DNA of 64,000 bases from CAZWDO01 sp964632485 [NCBI: uncultured bacterium] (GTDB lineage: Bacteria > JAGOEH01): the NCBI GenBank assembly GCA_964632485.1, contig CAZWDO010000004.1, positions 62,001 through 126,000 on the forward strand. Reading direction: 5' to 3'. Below are positions 52,861 to 60,726 of this stretch, piece after piece. Under the pieces are notes generated by a model. It saw only the letters and a list, made by a program, of their open reading frames with translations, was not told the origin of the DNA and searched no databases. The first letter of the stretch is position 1. Every line of letters begins with the position of its first letter. The position numbers were made by a program, and so were the translations under genes.

Positions 52861-54358
52861 ATTGACTAAATGCCTCCCGTAGCGCAATTTCCAATAATTT
52901 TCCCTGCAACTCATATCCTTCTCTCGTGAAATGAATAAGATCGGATTGAGCCAGCCGATATTTTTTCCATTGCTGTAAAGAGCCTGAACCACCCATAATC
53001 GAAAAAAAATCCCACACTGCGATCTTTTGCTGGGCCCCGTACTCGCAAATGGCTCGCGCCAGGAGCTCCATTCTGACTGAATGTGAACGCACTTTCTTTT
53101 TGATATCCGGTGGAGTCGTTAGCAGCAGGCAGCATTGTGGATTGAGCGCCTTAATTCGGGAAATCAGAGTATCCAATCTGGCAATAAATTCCTCTTTATT
53201 AAAAGGAGTTTCCAAAATATCATTCGTACCCAACGATATTATAATTAAATCACTGTTCAATTCAGCTAATTGATCGATAAATTGATCTGCCTGAAGATAA
53301 TGCCGAAGTTGAGCGCCATTCACGCCGATCATATTGTAAACCACTCCAGACCTATTTTTCTTTTCGAGATATATGCCATGAACGATCAAATCACCCTTGG
53401 TTTGTAACCCACGCAAGTAAAAATGATCAACCGGAGTATCCAAATCAACAACTACTTTTTGAAACGAACGCGAAGCAATAGAGGTTTCAATCCGCTGATA
53501 ATCGATAAAATCTGTTTCATAGTTCGGGAGGCTTTGTTTGCTGTATCCAACAATTTTCAGTTTGGCGCCCGCTCGGATACGGTCGCTATTCAAACCATTC
53601 CATTTTTTAAGCTCTTTTACTGAACAATGATATTTCCTGGCAATAGATCCAAGAGACTCCCCTTTTTTTATTGAATGACAAGAAGTTTGTTTCTTCTGGC
53701 TCATCCGTTGCGTAATAGCGGAGTCTGTGCTGGCGCTAATCGCAAATGGCATTAATTGCTTTTGACTGGTAAAATATAGCGTAATGCGATCGAATGTTTG
53801 GACTATTGTATCCGACCTATATGGGGCGGTCCGGGTACCAATTTTCAATACAAAATTGTTATCATCGGTTTGCATGGCCATTCCGCAAATACCCAAAGGT
53901 AATCTATTGTTGCCATAGATGGTCCGCTGAAAATTCCAATCGGCATTCGAAGCTGAACGGATATCCAAAGGGCCATTGGTGCCTGCCGCTTGATAAGGAA
54001 AGATCAAACCCCGCCCAGCATCGCCAAATGCTGACTGCAGCTTCTGCCGCAATAAAGAAGTTAAATAATCCGTTTGCAAATGACTATCCCCGATATGGGT
54101 AATACAAATTCTATCAGAACCATCAAGGATGGAATTTTGAATTTTTTCGAAAAATGGATAGAGAGACTCACCATTCTGTATTAAATTACTTTTGAATTGC
54201 AAAAATGAATAACGGCTCGGAGATTGTTCGGGTTCCAGCCATCGTTCGAGGCAAATTTCGCGCAAATGCGAATTCCCTCTATCTAAATCTTTGCCAATCA
54301 AAGGATAGCACATAACAAAAAAAAAGAGAACAATACACAGATTAATACGGCGTATCAT
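52850..54358 (-). CDS. SGNH/GDSL hydrolase-like protein with inserted LysM domain
   Basis: The 502-residue protein has a signal peptide (about 1-22), the SGNH block I motif THIGDSHLQTD with nucleophile Ser92, a LysM domain at about 227-272 (SIKKGESLGSIARKYHCS...NGL), block III SLGTND, and block V SDLIHFTREGYE with the Asp-x-x-His pair. The LysM lies inside the hydrolase, between blocks I and III, and should bind peptidoglycan or chitin-like glycan. That points to acetyl transfer or removal on peptidoglycan. The ATG at 54358 precedes a classic signal peptide; an ATG at 54397 is possible. Both lack a strong ribosome binding site. Confidence 0.87.
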   Translation of the reverse strand: MIRRINLCIVLFFFVMCYPLIGKDLDRGNSHLREICLERWLEPEQSPSRYSFLQFKSNLIQNGESLYPFFEKIQNSILDGSDRICITHIGDSHLQTDYLTSLLRQKLQSAFGDAGRGLIFPYQAAGTNGPLDIRSASNADWNFQRTIYGNNRLPLGICGMAMQTDDNNFVLKIGTRTAPYRSDTIVQTFDRITLYFTSQKQLMPFAISASTDSAITQRMSQKKQTSCHSIKKGESLGSIARKYHCSVKELKKWNGLNSDRIRAGAKLKIVGYSKQSLPNYETDFIDYQRIETSIASRSFQKVVVDLDTPVDHFYLRGLQTKGDLIVHGIYLEKKNRSGVVYNMIGVNGAQLRHYLQADQFIDQLAELNSDLIIISLGTNDILETPFNKEEFIARLDTLISRIKALNPQCCLLLTTPPDIKKKVRSHSVRMELLARAICEYGAQQKIAVWDFFSIMGGSGSLQQWKKYRLAQSDLIHFTREGYELQGKLLEIALREAFSQYAR

Positions 54359-54374
54359 TTGAATAAACCCAATA

Positions 54375-55910
54375 TTAATGTTTATGATAAATTCCATTGC
54401 TACTCATCGGTTTGTAATCGTCTGTCGAATCAGTTAAAAAATCAGCAAGAATGGAAGCAATCCGGCGGCTCCCACGGTGATTAAAATGAGTATAATCCTT
54501 ATTCGCCCATTCTTTTTTTTCCACCCAGTCGACCATGCTGCCTTCTCCCCCCATAGCCGAAAACAGGTCCAGGAATGCCGAATGGGTCAGCATCGCAGCC
54601 TCGCGTTGAGCTTTTACTAAATTCCACAACTCAGGAATTGTCCGCATTTCATTCTCAACTTTAATGGCTTTATCAGCGACACCGACAATCAGAATCGGCG
54701 TATTCGGAAAAGATTTCTGGAAATGCCGGATGACCCTCGTCATCCCCCGACGATACCAGCTATAGTTTTTAATCTGTTCATCAAGAACGTTTGTACCAAA
54801 ATGCAACACAATCAAATCATAATCCATCAATGTCTGAAATCCTTGGATAATATCGGGTTTTATTTTACGCAGTAACGTACCTGAAATCCCCCGTAACGCA
54901 AAATTATCAATCAATACTCCGGTTTCACTTTCAAAACTGACACCAAAAACTGGGGAAACAGGCAAGACATGAAATACCAGCTCCACCTTGTTTACTGGCT
55001 GATCAAACAAAGGAATCCGATTAACTGCATAATGAGAGGACATATAAATTTTTCTAAAGATCCCGCTGGATTTAACTTCGATCCAATTGGACGAATCCTC
55101 TTGAGAACTTGAGTTCATACCTTCCAGTATCCTCCCTGTTGACCCATAGTAAAGAAAACCGCGGGAAAATTGATTGACACCCGGAAATTTTGATGATGTC
55201 CGATAAGTGATGGATGGAGATTCCCCGCAATTTGTGTCTACCGCGAAGACTTCTCCTGAGATACCTAAAGGGAAATGGATAGCGTCCGTATCTTTTACGC
55301 TATGGTACAACCAGCCCGCCGAAAATTCATGAAAGACTGTGATTCGGAAATGGTTGACAATAGATGTGATCGGCACCCACCCCACACCGCTGCCGCCATA
55401 ACGGGTTTGCAAAATATGCCGCAAATGGCTGGTGATCAAATCCCCTTCAATCATAGAATCGCCCCAATAGCCGATGCGAACCTGCGTGGATTCTGCCTGT
55501 TCCAATTTCTTAAAAAATTGGCCCAAGCGCGGTTTTTCCGAGTAGTGAACAGTTGAATCGCGGAAACTATTTAATTTTATCCGATCCTCCTGTTCTTGTA
55601 TTTTTTCAGAGAGTTGAATTTCTGACGAGATAGACAGTGGCATTGAAGATATCGTATCATTTTTTGTAGAAACATAGTCATCTGAATCAACTATTTCATT
55701 TAATAGATAAATGCGGTCAGCTTCAGACATGAAATACTTCGCTGAAGAAGAAAAAGATGTATCAAAATTCCAAATTTGTCTTGAAAAAGGTGGGTCCTTA
55801 AAATTTTCCTGCAAAAAATCAATTCTTGAATATAGATACGAATAACATAAAAGAATTAAAGCCGTTAAAAATCCAATCATCCATACTTTATAAAATGAAT
55901 TTAGCTTCAT
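54375..55910 (-). CDS. Membrane-anchored SGNH/GDSL hydrolase-like protein (PatB-like candidate)
   Basis: The 511-residue protein has an N-terminal membrane anchor (about 8-28), a low-complexity Ser/Asp/Glu-rich spacer to about 120, then an SGNH domain with YWGDSMIEGDL (Ser152), LHFGTNVLDEQ and NKDYTHFNHRG (Asp-x-x-His). It is a tandem paralogue of the LysM-bearing protein downstream: both share SxMGGxGSxxxW before the His motif. ATG 55910 is chosen for the membrane anchor; a TTG/ATG start near 56018 would add 36 residues. It could be the periplasmic acetyl acceptor or donor partner of the MBOAT protein. Confidence 0.85.
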   Translation of the reverse strand: MKLNSFYKVWMIGFLTALILLCYSYLYSRIDFLQENFKDPPFSRQIWNFDTSFSSSAKYFMSEADRIYLLNEIVDSDDYVSTKNDTISSMPLSISSEIQLSEKIQEQEDRIKLNSFRDSTVHYSEKPRLGQFFKKLEQAESTQVRIGYWGDSMIEGDLITSHLRHILQTRYGGSGVGWVPITSIVNHFRITVFHEFSAGWLYHSVKDTDAIHFPLGISGEVFAVDTNCGESPSITYRTSSKFPGVNQFSRGFLYYGSTGRILEGMNSSSQEDSSNWIEVKSSGIFRKIYMSSHYAVNRIPLFDQPVNKVELVFHVLPVSPVFGVSFESETGVLIDNFALRGISGTLLRKIKPDIIQGFQTLMDYDLIVLHFGTNVLDEQIKNYSWYRRGMTRVIRHFQKSFPNTPILIVGVADKAIKVENEMRTIPELWNLVKAQREAAMLTHSAFLDLFSAMGGEGSMVDWVEKKEWANKDYTHFNHRGSRRIASILADFLTDSTDDYKPMSSNGIYHKH

Positions 55911-56038
55911 TGGGTAGTTTGTGGGTCCATGCCGGTTTTGCTTTAAGTTTAATAAAATTCTTTGTTTACCAGAGAAACCAATCGCAGCAATTCTGATTGC
56001 ATTCTGAATTTGCATCAAACGATTCTGCTGAATAGCTA

Positions 56039-56068
56039 AATATAATAAATTATTAAAGGATTTGTCAA
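56039..56068 (-). promoter_or_regulatory. Sigma70-type promoter for the MBOAT/SGNH operon
   Basis: On the minus strand TTGACA (56063-56068) and TATATT (56039-56044) are 18 bases apart; TTATAT at 17 bases is also possible. The predicted leader to ATG 55910 is about 120 bases. Confidence 0.65.
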
Positions 56069-56117
56069 GACTTTTTAGCGTAATAAATTCATTTATTCCG
56101 ATATTGATGCCATAAAT

Positions 56118-57680
56118 TTATTGAAGACATATCATCTGCCTGGTCGCAACGAAAGATTTTGCGCTTAACGTATAATAGTAGATTCCACTTGGCCTATTTT
56201 CACCTGCCCAAAGGAAACTGTGATTTCCAACGGGTAAATACTCATCTACTAAAATGGTAATTAGCTCGCCTACCAGATTATAGATTTTTATTACTGCATG
56301 ACTTGGTTCAGGCATAAAAAAAGTAATTTTCGTCGAGGTATTGAAGGGATTGGGAAAATTTTGGTTTAGGCGATAATGCCGGGACATCCCCGGATTACCG
56401 GAATGGCCGGTTTCCATTCCAGTAGAACCTCCGATGTCCCGGACCAGACGCTCATAATTATAGATGCGGATCACGTCCCCCTGAGGCCCATGACCATAGG
56501 GATAATCCGTCGGATCGCCCGTTTTGGGGTCGCTACGCTGGGCGCCGGTGCCATGCACATCCAGCAATTGATAGCCACTCTGGTTAAAGCTCATCCAGCC
56601 CAGAGCTTGACCGAATGCCACATACGCCGCATTGGCGCCGTTTACCATATTAGCGTGCGTCGTGCTACTCCAATAAAAGGGATAGTTCTCATTCCCCCCC
56701 TCATCCGTTATCACTGAACAGTAAAACAGCGGATCAATGGCCGGTGTGCCGCTAGTAGTTGGGGAGCGGGTATAGTCAATAATACTTTGCAATTCCTTGA
56801 CGTTCGGTAATCGCCAGTCATTGTAGCCCAGGTCATTATCTGAATTTTTTTGCTGAACCCAGCTCAGAGCTTCCTGCCAGTTTAACCCCATTTCACTATC
56901 GAACTGCTGCCACATCAAACCAGTGGCGTTATCGTTGATCGTCCCATCGCCATTATCGCTGAATTCATTGATACCATAACTGGCATTCCCCCTGACGTAC
57001 TTTATATAGAAACTCTTATCCGATCCATGGAGGCTTAACCCATAGCCCTTAATGCGGCCATCGGCGAAATTTACCCCAAACACGGTTTCATCTCCCAGCA
57101 TTGTAGTTCCCACATAGCGTGTCGCTGAGGCATATTGCGCGTCGATAATCCGTTCGCCGGAATTCACATCGCCAAATCCGAATATAAAATAGTCCGTATC
57201 GATAAAGGGCGTCAACAAATCGGTATCCGTCCCTTCCCAACCACTCGGATCAAGCCCACTGAACAGAATCAACGAATAGAGCTCCTTGATCGAAGGCAGC
57301 CGCCAGTCATTGTACCCGCCCAGATTAAAAGAAGCCGCCCCGGCAAGGGCGTCGTCTAATGTTATTTTATCAGCGGCATCAATATCCCCGTCCCCATCCA
57401 AGTCCGCGCTCTTATGCCACATCAACCCAGTGATCAAGTCACTGACAGTTCCATCGCCATTATCCTGATAGTGCGGTTGATTTCCATCGTATTGCGCATC
57501 CTGGCCGTAGAATACCTGGCCAGAAGATGGGGCGGATATCGGGAAATTGGCATTGTAACAAGTTTTCTGCCCGGTGTCAACAATCTTGTAACTCTGCGCA
57601 TAACCAGTCAGTGCTGATAATGCCGATATCAACAGCATCGTTAGCCATCCGGATAATAACCTATTCCTACTCCTATTCAT
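56118..57680 (-). CDS. Secreted protein with two DUF1566 (Lcl C-terminal) domains and T9SS sorting domain
   Basis: The 520-residue protein has a signal peptide (about 1-28), two DUF1566 repeats (about 55-215 and 230-410) recognised by DNGDGTVSDLITGLMWH, YNDWRLPSIKEL and, in the second, DNGDGTINDNATGLMWQQ and YNDWRLPNVKEL, and a T9SS type A sorting domain (about 440-520; NFPNPFNTS). DUF1566 is a carbohydrate- or surface-associated module of unclear function. The passenger part is GC-rich (about 60 percent in sampled lines) while the sorting domain is about 40 percent, again suggesting mosaic origin. A DGDGDIDAADK segment resembles a dockerin or calcium-binding loop. Confidence 0.86.
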   Translation of the reverse strand: MNRSRNRLLSGWLTMLLISALSALTGYAQSYKIVDTGQKTCYNANFPISAPSSGQVFYGQDAQYDGNQPHYQDNGDGTVSDLITGLMWHKSADLDGDGDIDAADKITLDDALAGAASFNLGGYNDWRLPSIKELYSLILFSGLDPSGWEGTDTDLLTPFIDTDYFIFGFGDVNSGERIIDAQYASATRYVGTTMLGDETVFGVNFADGRIKGYGLSLHGSDKSFYIKYVRGNASYGINEFSDNGDGTINDNATGLMWQQFDSEMGLNWQEALSWVQQKNSDNDLGYNDWRLPNVKELQSIIDYTRSPTTSGTPAIDPLFYCSVITDEGGNENYPFYWSSTTHANMVNGANAAYVAFGQALGWMSFNQSGYQLLDVHGTGAQRSDPKTGDPTDYPYGHGPQGDVIRIYNYERLVRDIGGSTGMETGHSGNPGMSRHYRLNQNFPNPFNTSTKITFFMPEPSHAVIKIYNLVGELITILVDEYLPVGNHSFLWAGENRPSGIYYYTLSAKSFVATRQMICLQ

Positions 57681-57811
57681 AATAGATCTCCTTTGCTTTA
57701 AATTCCAGGTACAAAAACATTGTGTATTTGCAGAAATAATATTTTAGCATAATCTTTTATTAGACTTTATTTTAAAAAATTAGTTTAAATTTTACGGAAT
57801 AATTTTATAAC

Positions 57812-57840
57812 TTGACTTAAATCAAAAAAAACATTAAACT
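57812..57840 (+). promoter_or_regulatory. Possible promoter for the FN3-like T9SS cargo gene
   Basis: TTGACT (57812-57817) lies 17 bases before TAAACT (57835-57840), with a better TATATA slightly too far downstream. The -10 match is weak. The gene starts at a GTG 83 bases later. Confidence 0.35.
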
Positions 57841-57923
57841 ATATATAGTAAAGAAAACTTTGTTTTTCCGGTTTTTCCATGGTTCCAACTAATATTAAAA
57901 TTGATTTCAAGGACTGAGACAAA

Positions 57924-60695
57924 GTGATAAAATTCGCCATTGTTTTTATTTTCTTCTTCTTTACCCTGGTACTGTTTTCAGAGCCTAAAACTAATACTTT
58001 ATGTGAATTTAATAAATTCCCCAGAACAGCCAGTCAATCCATACAAAAAGCCAAAGGTTCAACAGTTTTACCAGCCGATTTACCTATAGTAGAAATTGTT
58101 TCTAAAACACCCGGGAAGAGTAGCTTCCAAAAAGATCCATTTTTTCCGAATCGAGCAGCCCACTTCCATAAAAAAGCATCAGAGCCGCTTTCAATTATTC
58201 GAGGCCCCTTTGTTTATTTAAACAGCTCGACATGGGCGTTAATGGAAATCAAAACCCAGGGAATACTCTCCCAGGCTCTAATACACTATGGGGCAACTTA
58301 TACTACATTAGAACACAACCAATATCTTTTCCCTTATACAAAATTAGGAATCATGGACACCACATTTGATGAAAAGACCTGGGTGGAATTCAAACTGGAC
58401 AGTTTAATGCCCGGCCAGGTTATTTATTTCATGCTGGAATTGACTGATCAGAATTCGAATGCATATTATACATCTCTTTGGTATTTTGTTTCGAATAACG
58501 CCGATCTGAATACAGATTCAGTGAAGTTGCTATATGAACCGATTACCATCTCTCAATCCGATAGTATGGGGGTGGTTTTTTTTATCAGCGACATTCCGGC
58601 TCCCGGCCTGATTCAATTGAATGAGGGTTCTCCTGAAAACCATATCCTGCGGGAATATGACTATTTTCATTTCGTAATGATTCCGGAATCCTATCCAAAC
58701 CGTTTTTTATCGCCAAACACACTCTATTCCTATTTCCCAGGACATTATTTTACCGCGCTGGAAGGTTCTGGACTTAATCCGGTTCAACTCTTCACCGGAA
58801 AACCTTTTCAATTTCAAACTTCCCCCCAAACGGATATTCAGAAGCCAACCATCACCTTTGGCCCCATCAGCTTTGCCTATCAGGACAAAGCCTATGTCTA
58901 TCTGGAAACCGATGAATTGACCTATACAATTTTATACTTATGGGATACTCCCGAAATTTCCATTAAGGAACCCATCGGATCGACATCAGGCCTCTTTATC
59001 GGGAAATATCAGATATTTGAATTGCCATATTTGGACCCCGGAAAATCTTATTTTTACCAAATATATATTTTGGATCAACGCGGATATATTGCCTGGGAAC
59101 GGTTTCAGCAGGTTTTACTAACCAATCTTACCATTTGGCCGGCAGATGACAAAATTTCGTTTTCCAGCAAAATCAGCTATCCTCTACAGCCGGGATGCCA
59201 TTATCAACCCGCCGGGGTGGGTAATAATTCTTTTACAACCAGCGCCCAAGCAGACGTGACTCCCCCATCTGTTACCGATGGACCGATAGTGGTTGACCGG
59301 GGAGCTTCTCAGGCGATTATTCAATGGACCACCGATGAAGCCAGCAGCGTCATTTGTTTTTATGCAACTAAAGAAGATTTAAGCGATTTATGCTACAAGC
59401 AGGACGATAAATTTCTTACAGAACATTGGATCGGCTTAAGCAACTTGGTTCCAGACCAGGTTTATTTATTCCGTTTGCTGATTTATGATTTAAATGGCAA
59501 TTCCCAACTCATGCCGGATTCCACTTTACCGCCTTTCGCATTTAAAACATTGAGCCGGAATGATGAGAATCCTCCGGAGATCATTTCCTCTATTCAATCG
59601 CTTTATCTGGGAAACCAAACCTATCAGTTCGAATGGGAGACGAACCTTCCTGCCAACAGCCAATTATCGATCAGCCTGAATCAAAGCTATTGGCAGTCCT
59701 ATGGAGAGCAAAAACCTATAACTCATCATCGGATAATGGTATCCAGCTTAGATACCGATCAACTTTATTATATAAAAACTTATAATTCCCGTTTCAATCA
59801 TGCAGCCGTTCAATCCCCGGTTAGCCAATTTACAGCAACTGAAAAACTGGATACAAATAGCCTTCAATTCGAAGTATCCCCGGAAATCGTTTATATCGGA
59901 AATACCACCGTAATTTTTACCTGCAAGACAAATGCTTTGACATCAATCGTACTTGATTATTCCATAGATTCAACACAATGGATTACTGTTCTGGATAATC
60001 CCTATAACCAATTTCATCGGATGATAGTTTCAAATCTGGCGCCCAACCAGAACTATTATACAATTTTTAATGCTATTGACCTATATGGAAACATCATATC
60101 CACCCATATTGAATTTAAGACCGTGAACACTCCTGACAGCTCACCCCCGCAAAAACCTTCCCATATCCTTATAACACCATCCGCTTCAGGAATCCACCTG
60201 GAGTGGTCAGCCTCTCTGGAAACGGATTTAGCCGGGTATTGCATTTATGCTGGTGATGATTCAACTTCAATGAAGAAAATCATGAGCGCGATCATCGATA
60301 CTTTTTTTAATGACAATACGAATAACATCCTGGGATATTATGCTGTAAGCGCTTATGATCTGAAGATGAATGAAAGCGAATTGAGCTATGGCCTATCGCT
60401 AACCGGGATTCGCAACAATGGCGCGCTTCCCTGGGAAAACAGCCTGCAACAAAATATCCCCAACCCCTTCAACCAGTCAACATTTATCACCTATAGCCTG
60501 GCTTCATCGGCCCGGGTTGAGCTATGTTTGTATAACATACTGGGTCAAAAACTGAAAATACTGGTCAACGCTAACCAAACGGCAGGGGTCCATTCCTGTA
60601 AACTGGATGCTCTGGATTTAACCAGTGGAATTTACTTTATCAGAATGAATACGGATCAATTCAGCCAGGCGCAAAAAGTATTACTTTTAAAATAA
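57924..60695 (+). CDS. Secreted multidomain protein with fibronectin-III-like modules and T9SS sorting domain
   Basis: The 923-residue protein starts at GTG 57924 (AAGGA about ten bases upstream) with a signal peptide (about 1-19). It contains several beta-sandwich modules like fibronectin III or purple-acid-phosphatase N-domains, for example SQAIIQWTTDEASSV near 460 and PSASGIHLEWSASLETDLAGY near 755, and ends in a T9SS type A sorting domain (about 840-923; NIPNPFNQS and LYNILGQKLKIL). No catalytic domain is recognised. It is probably a surface or secreted binding protein. It converges on the hybrid kinase gene and diverges from the DUF1566 gene. Confidence 0.84.
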   Translation: MIKFAIVFIFFFFTLVLFSEPKTNTLCEFNKFPRTASQSIQKAKGSTVLPADLPIVEIVSKTPGKSSFQKDPFFPNRAAHFHKKASEPLSIIRGPFVYLNSSTWALMEIKTQGILSQALIHYGATYTTLEHNQYLFPYTKLGIMDTTFDEKTWVEFKLDSLMPGQVIYFMLELTDQNSNAYYTSLWYFVSNNADLNTDSVKLLYEPITISQSDSMGVVFFISDIPAPGLIQLNEGSPENHILREYDYFHFVMIPESYPNRFLSPNTLYSYFPGHYFTALEGSGLNPVQLFTGKPFQFQTSPQTDIQKPTITFGPISFAYQDKAYVYLETDELTYTILYLWDTPEISIKEPIGSTSGLFIGKYQIFELPYLDPGKSYFYQIYILDQRGYIAWERFQQVLLTNLTIWPADDKISFSSKISYPLQPGCHYQPAGVGNNSFTTSAQADVTPPSVTDGPIVVDRGASQAIIQWTTDEASSVICFYATKEDLSDLCYKQDDKFLTEHWIGLSNLVPDQVYLFRLLIYDLNGNSQLMPDSTLPPFAFKTLSRNDENPPEIISSIQSLYLGNQTYQFEWETNLPANSQLSISLNQSYWQSYGEQKPITHHRIMVSSLDTDQLYYIKTYNSRFNHAAVQSPVSQFTATEKLDTNSLQFEVSPEIVYIGNTTVIFTCKTNALTSIVLDYSIDSTQWITVLDNPYNQFHRMIVSNLAPNQNYYTIFNAIDLYGNIISTHIEFKTVNTPDSSPPQKPSHILITPSASGIHLEWSASLETDLAGYCIYAGDDSTSMKKIMSAIIDTFFNDNTNNILGYYAVSAYDLKMNESELSYGLSLTGIRNNGALPWENSLQQNIPNPFNQSTFITYSLASSARVELCLYNILGQKLKILVNANQTAGVHSCKLDALDLTSGIYFIRMNTDQFSQAQKVLLLK

Positions 60696-60726
60696 TCCAA
60701 GATCAACAACCTACAAAACACTATTT

